Below, one piece after another: positions 53,215-62,503 of a stretch of DNA of 64,000 bases (position 1 is the first letter of the stretch; every line of letters starts with the position of its first letter). The notes below the pieces were generated by a model. That model made no database searches, was not told the origin of the DNA, and saw only the letters and a list, made by a program, of their open reading frames with translations. The stretch comes from Bacteriovorax sp. PP10. Lineage in GTDB: Bacteria > Bdellovibrionota > Bacteriovoracia > Bacteriovoracales > Bacteriovoracaceae. Where the stretch lies: positions 461,175-525,174 of the forward strand of contig NZ_JAYGJQ010000003.1 in the NCBI RefSeq assembly GCF_035013165.1. Direction: 5' to 3'. A program made the position numbers and the translations under genes.

Positions 53215-56200
53215 ATGAAGAAACTTTTTAAACATTTACAGTTTTTGACTTTAGGAGTCTTTCTCCTAAGTTCAACCGCAATTTTTGCGGCCTCAAACCA
53301 ATGTTTCTCTGCCAATGAACTAAACGATTTTAAAACTCTCTATATCAAACTACAAAATGAATTAAATTATGAAGGCAAAGATGCTTACTTAGATAAAAAA
53401 TATCAGGTGCAACTAAAACCTCACAGTAAAGACAAAGCTTATCCAGGTCGTGAATTCGAGACCGCTCTTTTTGGTGAATACCAAAACTCTCTTCGAAAAA
53501 TTGGAAAACTTTATCAGTCAGCAAAATTTGAAAATGACGACAGCTTTAAATCAAATGAAGTTTTAGTTAATTTCATGAAGGCCATCGATGATAAATCTTC
53601 TGAGTCACAAGACTTTATCAATAAAACAAAAATTAAAGATGTCATCAACGCTCTTGAAGAGGCCAGTCAGAAAAAGTACGCCAAATCGAGTGATAAAAAA
53701 TTCATGATCAATGCCGGAGATAAGTATCTTCTGGAAAAACTTCTGACTCATGCTCAAGACAGAGTTTGCTCTGTAAGTAAGTACGAAGAAACAAATAAAG
53801 GCACGGCCCTATTCAAAGCGGACTACCTTAAACAAGTTAAAAACGCTCCTTTAAATATTCTGGTTAATACAATCAAGAATGCTCCAATCGAAAAAGACTC
53901 AAAGATTGACTTGAGAGAGCCTTCTGACTTAACAGCTTCTTTGATTGATCAGGATGTTGCTGTCCAGTCTGCGGTTGCCGATAACTTAAACCAGCTAAGC
54001 GCATGGGTTAAGAAAGTTAAAGCACAAGGTCCAAAATGTCTGGCATCAATTAAAAGTAAAGACTTTGCCAATAAAATCCAGGCCAATATCCAGGGTTGTA
54101 ACTTCGGTCACTTCATCGAAACTTTAAGCCAGGATAATGTAAGCAACTTAGAATCAGTTCTTCACTTCATCAATGCCAATGAAAAACTCTTAAACAACTC
54201 TGCTGCTAAAGCAGAAACAAGCTTGGATGAATTAAAACTTGAAGGATTCATCAGCAAAACTTTTGACAATCTAGGAACAGCTGTTAGGTGTGCTCAACTT
54301 GATCCAGCGAACTCAGGTGATAAGAAAGTTTTCATTAGAAATCTTCCTTATGATGAAAAATCTAACAAGTTCGATACTTCAGGAATTATCTGTAAATCAA
54401 ATTCAAAAATTCTGGGCGCTGACTCTTGTAGAAAACAATTCGATTTATCTTCAGACAGTCTTGGACGTGGTCTTGAAATTAAACCTAAAAAGGGTGCTGC
54501 TGCCAACGTAACATTCTCAGTGAAGGATTCTGACAACTGTTCAGATATCTCTTTCCAGGATCCAAAGGCAGGAAATCTAGCGACATCTCCTGAGCAGTGT
54601 AAAGCTCAACTTAAAGATGGATCAGCTTTCGTATGGGATACAAAAAGTAGCAAATGTAATGAAGTAGAAATCGCAAACGTTTCATCGCTTGAGCAGTGTG
54701 TGGCCTTGAAAAAAGAAGGCTCTGTTTTCAACTGGGACGCTCAGAAAAAGTCTTGTGGTGAATTCTCTGCTCTACTTACTGAAAATGTATTAAAACAATC
54801 TGCTCAGCAGTGTGTTGCTCAAAAGAAAAATGGTTATTCATACAAATGGGATTCATCAAAAAATTCTTGCGATGAAACTCCAACGATCGCCGGAACAAAA
54901 CTAGAATCAAAAATTTCTTGTGATGCTAAAACAGCAGCGAACCTTCCATACAAATGGAATGGCAATGAAAATACATGTGAATCTTCACCTATTTTAACGG
55001 CCGCTGACTTAAAAGCTAAAGTAGCATGTGAAGCAAAACCTGCAAAAAACGGTTTTTCAAACAGCTGGGATAACCAAGCTCGTCAATGTGGCCAGTTAGA
55101 AGTTTCTAAAGTTGCAACACTTGAACAATGTGTGGCGCTGAAAAAACCAGGATCAGTTTTTAACTGGGACGCACAGAAAAATTCTTGTGGTGAGTTCTCA
55201 TCTCTCCTGGCAAGTGCGGCCATTAAACAATCTGTTCAACAAACTCAAAATGGTTCATTAGTTCTTCCTGAAATAAAGTCAAAAGCAGCTTGCGATGCCA
55301 TTGGTAAAAATGGTCTTCTTTCAAACTGGGATAACTCAAAAGGCCAGTGTTCAGCAGTTGATCTCGCAAAAGTTTCAACAATCGAGCAATGTGTTGCTTT
55401 AAAGAAAGAAGGTTCAGTCTTCAATTGGGATACACAGAAAAATTCTTGTGGTGAGTTCTCATCTCTACTCGCAAATCCTGCACTTAAACAATCTCTTCAA
55501 CAAGCTCAAAATGGTTCGTTAGTTCTTTCTGATGTAAAGTCAAAGGCCGCTTGCGATGCCATTAATAAAAAAGGTCTTTCTTCTAGCTGGGATAACTCAA
55601 AAGGCCAGTGTTCTGCAGTTGATATCGCAAAAGTTTCAACAATCGAGCAATGTGTTGCTTTAAAGAAAGAAGGCTCAGTCTTCAACTGGGACGCACAGAA
55701 AAATTCTTGTGGTGAATTCTCTTCTCTACTTTCAAGTGCGGCCTTAAAACAAGCAGCTCAGCAATGTGAAGTTAAAGGTTCAAAGTGGAACTCTGATAAA
55801 AAAGAATGTGATGATGACAAGACCATGACTTCTTCTAGTTCAAAAGAGGCCAACAATGGTTCGCTAGTTCTTTCTGACATCAAGTCAAAAGCAGCTTGCG
55901 AGGCCATTAATAAAAAAGGTCTTTCTTCAAGCTGGGATAACTCAAAAGGTCAGTGTTCTGCAGCTGATATCGCAAAAGTTTCAACAATCGAGCAATGTGT
56001 TGCTTTAAAGAAAGAAGGTTCAGTCTTCAACTGGGACGCACAGAAAAACTCTTGTGGTGAATACTCTTCTCAACTTTCAAGCGCGGCCTTAAAACAAGCA
56101 GCTCAGCAATGTGAAATTAAAACTAAAGAAGGATCTTCATTTAAATGGGATGCTGGGAAAAATGCATGTAGCGAATTCCCTGTTCTTGCAAATGCAAACT

Positions 56201-57573
56201 CTGATACGAAAAACACAATTTCATCAGCTGAACTTGCAAAAGTGTCTTCACTTGAACAATGTGTGGCCTTAAAAAAACCAGGATCTGTATTCAACTGGAG
56301 TTCTGAGAAAAACTCATGTGAAGAATCTTCTTCTCTATTAACAGAAGCTCATCTAACTCAGACAGCACAACAGTGTATTGCTCAAAAGAAATATGGGTAC
56401 GAATATAAATGGGATTCTGCAAATAAATCTTGTAGTGCAATCCCGACAATGGCCGGAACAAAACTAGAATCAAAAATTGCATGTGATGCAAAAATATCTG
56501 CCGGTCTTCCATTCAAATGGAATTCGTCAGAATACTCTTGTGAAAAAAGTGGCAATGATTCTGACTCTAACTCACCTGCTCTATCTCATAATGGTTTAAA
56601 AAATCCTGGTCTTAACAATTATGAATCGCAAACACATAACGGTAACTCTAAGAATGGTGATTCAAAGAATGCTGACCTACAAAACGGCAATCCTAGAAGT
56701 TCAATGTTAACTGATTCAAAAAATGGAATCGTCACATCAGCGAAAGCAGTAACACCTTCCATTCCTGGTGATGTTAACGAAAAGCAAGCGAGAATGGCCT
56801 GTGAGTCAAAAAGCTCTCCAGGAAATCCTTTTAGATGGAATTCATCAAGCAAAAGCTGTGAAGGACCTACTATCGCTGCAAACAATAATAATGGTGGTAA
56901 AGCTCCTATAGTAAAACCAATCGTTCTTACTAGTGAAGATACAAAACCAGTTGTAAAGAATCCAAATCTTCCTCCGGTTGGATCTAGAGGTCCAGGAACA
57001 GCTAATGAAGAATTAAAAAACAAACCAGGCACTGTTACTGAAGGGCAAAAAACGAAGCCTGATGCTATTACTGTAGACCCAAAAACAGAACCAGTGACTC
57101 CTCCTGTAATAAAAGCAGAGAATGGAAATAGTGGCACTTCACTTTCTAATCTGCCAAACAATAGTACTGATAAAGTAAAAGCTGAAGTTACAAAAGCTCA
57201 AATGGACTGTGAAATTAACAAGGGACCTACTTTCTCATGGGACTCTGTTAAAGAAACATGTAGTGAAGCTGCAACTGCAGTTGAAGCGAAACCAGCTGAA
57301 GACGATGCCTCTCTTGCTGCCGCAGAAAAACTTTGTATTGCAGATAATGCTGATTGGATTGAGAAAGAAAACGAGGGCCGTCCTGGAATTAAATGGGAAT
57401 GGGATGGGAAAACTTGTGTTGATAAACGTCCGGCCAAAGATGGTGGGAAGAAAGTTGTAGAAGAAGCTCCTGCGCAAGAAGAAGCAGCTAGTGCTCCAAA
57501 AAGAGCGCCGGCGAGATTTGTTCCGATCAATATTCCAAGCCGTCAGATTTATTTAATGCCTGGAATGCCTTAA
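53215..57573 (+). CDS. Large secreted protein with about 20 Cys-Trp-Cys modules
   Basis: The start at 53215 is preferred to 53155 because it gives a normal signal peptide (cleavage near IFAAS) with AAGAG upstream. The first ~440 residues form a helical, mostly Cys-poor domain. From about 54590 to 57420 there are some 20 modules of the form C-x2-4-K-x-x-G-x-x-F-x-W-[DN]-x5-C, for example CVALKKEGSVFNWDAQKNSC. They alternate with spacers such as EFSSLLxxAALKQ. Each should form one disulfide around a Trp. The tail is Pro/Ala-rich. No enzyme motif was seen, so an adhesin or matrix role is possible. No known family was recognised. Confidence 0.8.
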   Translation: MKKLFKHLQFLTLGVFLLSSTAIFAASNQCFSANELNDFKTLYIKLQNELNYEGKDAYLDKKYQVQLKPHSKDKAYPGREFETALFGEYQNSLRKIGKLYQSAKFENDDSFKSNEVLVNFMKAIDDKSSESQDFINKTKIKDVINALEEASQKKYAKSSDKKFMINAGDKYLLEKLLTHAQDRVCSVSKYEETNKGTALFKADYLKQVKNAPLNILVNTIKNAPIEKDSKIDLREPSDLTASLIDQDVAVQSAVADNLNQLSAWVKKVKAQGPKCLASIKSKDFANKIQANIQGCNFGHFIETLSQDNVSNLESVLHFINANEKLLNNSAAKAETSLDELKLEGFISKTFDNLGTAVRCAQLDPANSGDKKVFIRNLPYDEKSNKFDTSGIICKSNSKILGADSCRKQFDLSSDSLGRGLEIKPKKGAAANVTFSVKDSDNCSDISFQDPKAGNLATSPEQCKAQLKDGSAFVWDTKSSKCNEVEIANVSSLEQCVALKKEGSVFNWDAQKKSCGEFSALLTENVLKQSAQQCVAQKKNGYSYKWDSSKNSCDETPTIAGTKLESKISCDAKTAANLPYKWNGNENTCESSPILTAADLKAKVACEAKPAKNGFSNSWDNQARQCGQLEVSKVATLEQCVALKKPGSVFNWDAQKNSCGEFSSLLASAAIKQSVQQTQNGSLVLPEIKSKAACDAIGKNGLLSNWDNSKGQCSAVDLAKVSTIEQCVALKKEGSVFNWDTQKNSCGEFSSLLANPALKQSLQQAQNGSLVLSDVKSKAACDAINKKGLSSSWDNSKGQCSAVDIAKVSTIEQCVALKKEGSVFNWDAQKNSCGEFSSLLSSAALKQAAQQCEVKGSKWNSDKKECDDDKTMTSSSSKEANNGSLVLSDIKSKAACEAINKKGLSSSWDNSKGQCSAADIAKVSTIEQCVALKKEGSVFNWDAQKNSCGEYSSQLSSAALKQAAQQCEIKTKEGSSFKWDAGKNACSEFPVLANANSDTKNTISSAELAKVSSLEQCVALKKPGSVFNWSSEKNSCEESSSLLTEAHLTQTAQQCIAQKKYGYEYKWDSANKSCSAIPTMAGTKLESKIACDAKISAGLPFKWNSSEYSCEKSGNDSDSNSPALSHNGLKNPGLNNYESQTHNGNSKNGDSKNADLQNGNPRSSMLTDSKNGIVTSAKAVTPSIPGDVNEKQARMACESKSSPGNPFRWNSSSKSCEGPTIAANNNNGGKAPIVKPIVLTSEDTKPVVKNPNLPPVGSRGPGTANEELKNKPGTVTEGQKTKPDAITVDPKTEPVTPPVIKAENGNSGTSLSNLPNNSTDKVKAEVTKAQMDCEINKGPTFSWDSVKETCSEAATAVEAKPAEDDASLAAAEKLCIADNADWIEKENEGRPGIKWEWDGKTCVDKRPAKDGGKKVVEEAPAQEEAASAPKRAPARFVPINIPSRQIYLMPGMP
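54595..57420 (+). repeat. Cys-Trp-Cys module array inside the large secreted protein
   Basis: About 20 copies of a ~20-residue module are visible in translation. At DNA level a 261-base higher-order unit recurs (TCAACAATCGAGCAATGTGT at 55375, 55636 and 55981). The third interval is 345 bases because of one extra 84-base module. The near-identity of these copies points to recent tandem duplication. Confidence 0.85.
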
Positions 57574-57650
57574 GTGCAGGGCCCGTCTTCCAACGGTTCA
57601 TAAAACTCTTAATACGAAGTTCAACTTTTTAATATTTTCATACAACGTAA

Positions 57651-57671
57651 AAAAGCTCCACTGGAGCTTTT
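57651..57671. terminator. Bidirectional intrinsic terminator
   Basis: AAAAGCTCC, loop ACT, GGAGCTTTT, followed by a T-run, between the repeat protein and the convergent phosphodiesterase gene. The stem is a variant of the AATGCTCC terminator family. Confidence 0.8.
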
Positions 57672-57694
57672 TTTTTATGAACTTTTTGCGAACT

Positions 57695-58459
57695 CTAAAA
57701 AACATAACTAGTATCACCAGACCCAAGAATAGTAATTCTCTCATCCCCAATCTCCGCAATCTCTTTAAAAAGCTGCGATTGAAAATTCGGTTTCAAATGC
57801 CCGAGAAAAATCGGAACATCTTTCGGCATTTTCTTAATCTCTTCTTTCATAGTCGCAGGCGTATGATGCTGACTTGCTGTCGCAACTTTTTCCATTGAGT
57901 TCGGAAAACTCACTTCTGTAAAAATCGCTTTTAAATTTTTTACCTCATGAGCATATTTCCAGATTTCATCTGTCGGCCCTGTATCTTGAGTAAAAACAAC
58001 TGAAGCATTTTTTCTTTCAATAATAAATCCTAATGCCCCCGTAGAATGATTCACAGGAATCGGCATAATGCGATAATCTCCCAGCACCAATTGCATCAGT
58101 GGTTTCACATCATGAATACGCAATGTCGGATTTTCTTTCGTAGGAAGCGTCGTAAAGTCCGGCCAGATCACATCATTTAACAAATGAGTCATGATCGCAT
58201 TTTTCACTGGAGTATTGGCGTAAATTTCGAAAGGTTTCCCTTTCATTCCAAAACAATTGTCTGCTAAAAAGGCCAGATCAGAAATGTGATCCAGGTGAGC
58301 GTGCGAAATTAAAATATGATCGATATTAGACTGCTCTTCAATTTGAATTCCTGAGGCCACTGACCCCGCATCCAAGAGTAGCTTGCCATCAATCAAATAC
58401 GAAGTTGCTCTGAACCCAGGCGAAACTCCACCGTGACCACCGATAATCCTAACCAGCAT
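57695..58459 (-). CDS. MBL-fold hydrolase, class II cyclic-nucleotide phosphodiesterase-like
   Basis: The 254-residue protein has the metal-binding HAHLDH (His53, His55, Asp57, His58), a distal His in PIPVNHSTGALG and IFTEVSFPN, an arrangement close to class II cAMP phosphodiesterases. No signal peptide. The C-terminus (FLGHLKPNFQ) supplies a further histidine. RNase Z-type or other MBL hydrolases are alternatives. Confidence 0.8.
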   Translation of the reverse strand: MLVRIIGGHGGVSPGFRATSYLIDGKLLLDAGSVASGIQIEEQSNIDHILISHAHLDHISDLAFLADNCFGMKGKPFEIYANTPVKNAIMTHLLNDVIWPDFTTLPTKENPTLRIHDVKPLMQLVLGDYRIMPIPVNHSTGALGFIIERKNASVVFTQDTGPTDEIWKYAHEVKNLKAIFTEVSFPNSMEKVATASQHHTPATMKEEIKKMPKDVPIFLGHLKPNFQSQLFKEIAEIGDERITILGSGDTSYVF

Positions 58460-58547
58460 ACAACTCTCTTTGAAAAAACTTTTCTTCTGTCTATTTTAAA
58501 CAATTTTCAAGAAGTGTGGGATTTTATTGATAGAGGTAAATAATGAC

Positions 58548-59381
58548 TTATTTTACCGAGCGGCTTAGTTGGTCATAGATAGTTTTTGTATCACTTCCCA
58601 AAACTTTTGAAAAAATCTTAGCAAGCTTCTTCGTACTCCCACCATTTTCCAAATAATCTTTAGTCAGTGCTACAACTTCTTCACTTGAACCTGCGGAGCT
58701 CTTCTCGCTTGCTGAGTGAAATAATAAAACAAATTCACCTTTATCAACAACATTATCGCGAATCGTTTTTAAATCGTCTTTAGTGATTCTATAAACCGAC
58801 TCATAAGTTTTCGTCAGTTCTCTGGCAATCACCAGTGTATTGTCAGGTTGAACTTCAAAAAAAGAATCAATTGTTTCAAATACGCGATGAGGTGATTCAA
58901 AGAAAATATGTGTCCCGGAAATTCCAGCGAGATCTTTGAAGAAATCTTTCTTTTCCCCTTTCCCACGCCCAATGAATCCCCAAAAATGAAATGGATGTGG
59001 AGGAAGCGCAGATAATTCTAGCGCCGTCACAACGGCCGTTACTCCAGGAAGAGTTTTAATCGCAATTTTTTCTTCAACTAATCTTTTTAAAAGAGGGAAG
59101 GCCGGATCAGAAACCATCGGGCTTCCTGCATCTGAAACCAAATGCACCACTTCACCATTTTTAATTTTCGAAAGAATGATTTCTAATTTCCCGACACTTT
59201 GATCGTGAAATGAATCAATGAATTTATCTTGATAAGTAATACCTAAATTATTGAGAAGCTCTTTGAAAACTCTGGTGTCTTCAGCGTAAAACGTTGTCCC
59301 AGTCTTTAGTGCTTCAAGTGCTCGAAGCGTGATGTCGCCCATGTTTCCAATAGGTAAAGTCACAAGAATTAATTCCGACAA
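58548..59381 (-). CDS. rsmI: 16S rRNA 2'-O-ribose C1402 methyltransferase
   Basis: The 277-residue protein matches RsmI: VTLPIGNMGDITLRALE at the start, AEDTRVFKELLN, HLVSDAGSPMVSDP and ALPPHPFHFWGF. It methylates C1402 in 16S rRNA using SAM. It is transcribed alone, divergent from the STAS gene. Confidence 0.95.
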   Translation of the reverse strand: MSELILVTLPIGNMGDITLRALEALKTGTTFYAEDTRVFKELLNNLGITYQDKFIDSFHDQSVGKLEIILSKIKNGEVVHLVSDAGSPMVSDPAFPLLKRLVEEKIAIKTLPGVTAVVTALELSALPPHPFHFWGFIGRGKGEKKDFFKDLAGISGTHIFFESPHRVFETIDSFFEVQPDNTLVIARELTKTYESVYRITKDDLKTIRDNVVDKGEFVLLFHSASEKSSAGSSEEVVALTKDYLENGGSTKKLAKIFSKVLGSDTKTIYDQLSRSVK

Positions 59382-59463
59382 ATGAGATCCCCTATTTTTA
59401 CTGGACTACCCGGCCTTCACAAGAGGCAAATTTTGATGGGCCAGAGTAGCGTATGCTAATTGA

Positions 59464-59482
59464 TGCTAAAATCATTTTAGCA
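59464..59482. promoter_or_regulatory. Perfect palindrome upstream of the STAS gene (possible operator)
   Basis: TGCTAAAA, spacer TCA, TTTTAGCA lies about 30 bases before the STAS start codon. A further ATGCTAA half-site occurs just upstream (near 59454). No T-run follows, so it is not a terminator. Confidence 0.5.
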
Positions 59483-59511
59483 CATTTAACCTTTAAAAAG
59501 GAACGCACAAA

Positions 59512-59898
59512 ATGGCAATGAAGGCCCAAATCCATACAGACTCTCAAGGTAATATCATCGTACATATGTCAGGTGGTTTAGATTACGAAAACTCAATCCC
59601 ACTTCGTCAGGAGCTAACGGATTTATCAACGAAAAATCCTACATGCACAATCACGCTTGATATGAATTCGCTGGATTTTGTTGGCTCTTCAGGAATTGGT
59701 ATTTTTGTTGAGACACTTCACATTCTTAATAAGAATAAAGCTCAAATCAAACTTTCCAACGTTAAGACTGAATTCTTAAAAGTATTCAAACTTTATAACT
59801 TTGATGCTTTCAAGCTTATGGAAAATGAATTCGACACTGACGAAACAGAAAATCTAAACCAAAAATTTGGTAACAGAAAACAAACATTCCAAAATTAA
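59512..59898 (+). CDS. STAS-domain anti-sigma-factor antagonist
   Basis: The 128-residue protein is a single STAS domain. DFVGSSGIG carries the phosphorylatable Ser (59 or 60) as in SpoIIAA, and the IKLSNVKTEFLKVFKLYNF helix fits. A charged tail of 25 residues is added. It would bind an anti-sigma kinase; none is encoded nearby. A palindrome upstream may regulate it. Confidence 0.85.
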   Translation: MAMKAQIHTDSQGNIIVHMSGGLDYENSIPLRQELTDLSTKNPTCTITLDMNSLDFVGSSGIGIFVETLHILNKNKAQIKLSNVKTEFLKVFKLYNFDAFKLMENEFDTDETENLNQKFGNRKQTFQN

Positions 59899-59900
59899 AA

Positions 59901-59920
59901 AATGCTCCTTACGGAGCATT
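59901..59920. terminator. Intrinsic terminator behind the STAS gene
   Basis: AATGCTCC, loop TTAC, GGAGCATT, then eight T residues. The stem is identical to the two at 46556 and 46652. Confidence 0.85.
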
Positions 59921-59954
59921 TTTTTTATCTTAAATGTATTTTTATTTATTCTGA

Positions 59955-60392
59955 TTAAAATTCAAGATGTACTAAATTCATAAAAAACTTCGGCTCTTTT
60001 TTCGGATCTTTTTTACTCTCAAACTGAGCTAGGCGGTACTCACTGATATCAACCGCGATATTAGTCTGATCGTTATTATCGTACTGGCTATCACTCTCAG
60101 GATAATAATTGCCTTTGGACTCGGCCCCAAACCCTCTTTTTTTCATTTCATAATTTAAGATAATATAACTTCCAAAAATAATCCCCGCATAAAGACCAAG
60201 CGAAGCTCCCTTTGCAATCGATCTTCCCCCAGAACCAAACGCTAAACTAGCAGTTCCAAGAAGTGCTCCACCAACAACCCCATATCCCGCCATGGTTGCT
60301 ACCATTTTTAATTTAGGATCAATTGCTGCATTAGAAACAGAAGAAAATAGAAGTGTGAAACAAACGAATGTTGCGGTAATTAATTTTTTCAT
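59955..60392 (-). CDS. Exported small protein with Gly-rich membrane segment
   Basis: A signal peptide (cleavage near SNAA) is followed by a Gly/Ala-rich hydrophobic region (MAGYGVVGGALLGTASLAFGSGG and a second segment GASLGLYAGIIFGSYIIL) resembling glycine-zipper proteins. A polar tail follows. Unknown function; probably envelope. It lies one base behind the YraN-like gene, probably co-transcribed with it. Confidence 0.65.
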   Translation of the reverse strand: MKKLITATFVCFTLLFSSVSNAAIDPKLKMVATMAGYGVVGGALLGTASLAFGSGGRSIAKGASLGLYAGIIFGSYIILNYEMKKRGFGAESKGNYYPESDSQYDNNDQTNIAVDISEYRLAQFESKKDPKKEPKFFMNLVHLEF

Positions 60393-60393
60393 A

Positions 60394-60702
60394 CTAAAAG
60401 TCTAACGTCTGATCGACTTTTTTGCAAAATTTAACTTCAAGAATTGCTCCCATATCTAAAAGTCTACTTAAATAGTCCTGTGTTCCCCTAAGTCTCATCA
60501 TCTGAAGCCGCGATGGATACCTGGAGTATTTCGTCTCCACAATTTTAAGAACCCACGCTTTTTTATAATCTCTTTCAAGATAGGCGACATCAATCTGCCC
60601 CAGATTTTTAGAACGAAGAATAAGACTTGAAACGAGTGCCGGAACACACTCACGATGAAAATACTTAGATGCTTTCGATTCGAGAATATCCCCTTTCTGC
60701 AT
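60394..60702 (-). CDS. YraN-like (UPF0102) nuclease-fold protein
   Basis: The 102-residue protein has the order of YraN PD-(D/E)xK proteins: GDILESKASKYF (GxxxExxAxxY), LILRSKNLGQIDVAYLERD with the Asp of GxID, and VLKIVETKYSR with the E-x-K. It overlaps the end of rnhB by 38 bases; rnhB and yraN are often neighbours. The match is distant and the function of the family is not settled. Confidence 0.6.
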   Translation of the reverse strand: MQKGDILESKASKYFHRECVPALVSSLILRSKNLGQIDVAYLERDYKKAWVLKIVETKYSRYPSRLQMMRLRGTQDYLSRLLDMGAILEVKFCKKVDQTLDF

Positions 60703-61408
60703 AAACTTCCTTCACTCCACTAAAAGTTAGTCGGTGAAGTTCAGTCACACCTAAAAGCCCAATGGCCTCAATGTGTTTCTTAGTCGGATAACCAGCATTT
60801 TGCTCCCATCCATACCCAGGATACTTCTCACTTAAATCCTTCATCAATTGATCGCGATAAACTTTCGCCGCAATTGAAGCAAGCCCAATAAGTAGAGACT
60901 TTGAATCCCCTTTCACGACAGCTTCTTGCTCATGCAACTCATGCGAATATTTTAATTTTTTATTCCCATCAATTAAAATCATCCCCGGTAAATGCACCGG
61001 ACACGACTCCACCATAGCAAGCTTCATAGCTTCTAGTGATGCTTGAAGAATATTAATCTCATCGATCTTAGGAGCGTGAATTTCTTTAATTAAAATTTTG
61101 ATTTGAATGTTTTCTGAATGAGAGAGAGAAAGAATTTGATCAACCCCAATCGCATCTACTGAAATCTTCTTCAAGATTTCCGCACGTGCCTCAGCAGTTA
61201 ATAATTTTGAATCGGTAATACCGAGCTTAGACCACTTACGAAGAAGTGATCTGATTTCTTTAATATCAAATATTTTAATTTCGATCGAAGCACAAGCTGC
61301 CACAACCGGCCCTGCAAGTGGACCTCTTCCAACTTCATCACAACCAGCGATAAAAAAACCACTCGGATATGCCTCAGCTTTTAGATTAAAATATTTAAGA
61401 TCAAACAT
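60665..61408 (-). CDS. rnhB: Ribonuclease HII
   Basis: The 247-residue protein has the catalytic DE in GCDEVGRGPLAGPVV, LIDGNKKL and the helix GDSKSLLIGLASIAAKVYRD. It removes ribonucleotides from DNA. It follows rplS after a terminator. The first 20 and some internal residues are longer than in E. coli RnhB. Confidence 0.93.
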   Translation of the reverse strand: MFDLKYFNLKAEAYPSGFFIAGCDEVGRGPLAGPVVAACASIEIKIFDIKEIRSLLRKWSKLGITDSKLLTAEARAEILKKISVDAIGVDQILSLSHSENIQIKILIKEIHAPKIDEINILQASLEAMKLAMVESCPVHLPGMILIDGNKKLKYSHELHEQEAVVKGDSKSLLIGLASIAAKVYRDQLMKDLSEKYPGYGWEQNAGYPTKKHIEAIGLLGVTELHRLTFSGVKEVYAERGYSRIESI

Positions 61409-61426
61409 GTTTTACTCAAAAAAAAA

Positions 61427-61457
61427 CCCTTCATAACAAAAATCTTATTATGAAGGG
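61427..61457 (-). terminator. Intrinsic terminator behind rplS
   Basis: On the minus strand CCCTTCATAA and TTATGAAGGG form a 10-bp stem with an 11-nt loop, followed by a long T-run. It separates the rimM-trmD-rplS transcript from rnhB, which must use its own promoter or readthrough. Confidence 0.8.
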
Positions 61458-61495
61458 CCGAATATATAAAGCGAACTTTAATATTTAAATTAAGA

Positions 61496-61864
61496 CTAGT
61501 CTTCTTTACGATCGTAATCGATAGCGATACGAGCAGATTTACCTGATCTCTCACGTAGGTAGTAAAGTTTAGCTTTACGTGCCTTACCTTTTTGAATGAT
61601 TACAACTTTTTCAACGTTTGGTGAGTGGAAAGGAAAAACTCTTTCTACTCCAGTACCGTTAGAAACTTTTCTTACGCGGAAGTGACCATTGATGTCTCCT
61701 CTTTGTTTGAAAGCGATACAAACACCTTCGAAAATCTGAATACGAGATTTTGTCCCTTCAGTAATCTTTGTGTGTACAGCAACAGTATCCCCAGACTTAA
61801 AGTTTGGAAGATCTTTTACTTTAGGATTTAAGTGATCCTGATTTACGATGTCTACTAAGTTCAT
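61496..61864 (-). CDS. rplS: 50S ribosomal protein L19
   Basis: The 122-residue protein matches L19: [52 protein letters not shown] and [16 protein letters not shown]. It sits at the 30S-50S interface. The 78 bases upstream carry a GTT-repeat and may hold a leader signal, but I cannot define one. Confidence 0.97.
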   Translation of the reverse strand: MNLVDIVNQDHLNPKVKDLPNFKSGDTVAVHTKITEGTKSRIQIFEGVCIAFKQRGDINGHFRVRKVSNGTGVERVFPFHSPNVEKVVIIQKGKARKAKLYYLRERSGKSARIAIDYDRKED

Positions 61865-61942
61865 ATTGAACTCCTATACTTCTTTGCTATTCCCAGAGGA
61901 CCAACGTTGTTGTTGTTCTTACCGAATAGATGCTAAAAAAAC

Positions 61943-62503
61943 TTACTCACCAAACAAACGGTCTAGATAAATCGCAACCGCTGATCTTACTGACAAGTGG
62001 TTATACCCATCAGAGTTTTTTGAAATGATCGGAGACAATTTATATTCCGCTTTTTCAAGCGCAATTGGATGTAATCCCCATCCCGTTCCAAATAATAGAA
62101 AACAAGGCATATTAAGAACTTCGAGCTTTTTTGTCAAATCTTTAACATCCCCGTCAAAACTTTCAAAGTTTGCCCCAGTCACCGCGATCAATGGTCTTTG
62201 ACCTTCAATCTCAGTAATCTGAGCAATAGCTGTCTCGATCGAATCAACCGCTCTAGCAATCGCTAGTGCATCTTGTCTATCCGGATTGAAGGCATTTGCA
62301 TGATCCTGCTCCCAATGGCCTAAAATCGAGTCCACAAGCTCTCTTTGAGCATCAAATGGCGTGACTAAGAAGTATTTCTTTACCCCAAAAGTACGACACG
62401 ATCTCGAGATGTCATGAATATCTAAATTAGTCACAGAAGTTGTAACCAACTCCCCCAGCTTATTTTTAATAGGATGGTGAACCAGCCCTAAATAAAGTCT
62501 CAT
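61943..62503 (-). CDS. SPOUT-family RNA methyltransferase
   Basis: The 186-residue protein has the trefoil-knot ending FGTGWGLHPIAL typical of SPOUT SAM-dependent RNA methyltransferases, with VTGANFESF before it. It resembles the small family found next to, or fused with, trmD in delta-type bacteria and Aquifex. The RNA target is unknown. It overlaps the trmD stop by four bases. Confidence 0.8.
   Translation of the reverse strand: MRLYLGLVHHPIKNKLGELVTTSVTNLDIHDISRSCRTFGVKKYFLVTPFDAQRELVDSILGHWEQDHANAFNPDRQDALAIARAVDSIETAIAQITEIEGQRPLIAVTGANFESFDGDVKDLTKKLEVLNMPCFLLFGTGWGLHPIALEKAEYKLSPIISKNSDGYNHLSVRSAVAIYLDRLFGE

Noticed and set aside
56619..57161. 180-residue open frame antisense to the repeat protein
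   Set aside because: Low-complexity shadow of the coding strand; no ribosome binding site or recognisable domain.
54595..57420. Regular repeats as a possible CRISPR array
   Set aside because: The repeats are in frame, encode conserved Cys-Trp-Cys modules and vary at codon third positions; no short palindromic repeat with unique spacers.
61865..61942. Ribosomal-protein L19 leader RNA
   Set aside because: A/T-rich spacer with a GTT repeat but no structure I could match to a known L19 leader.
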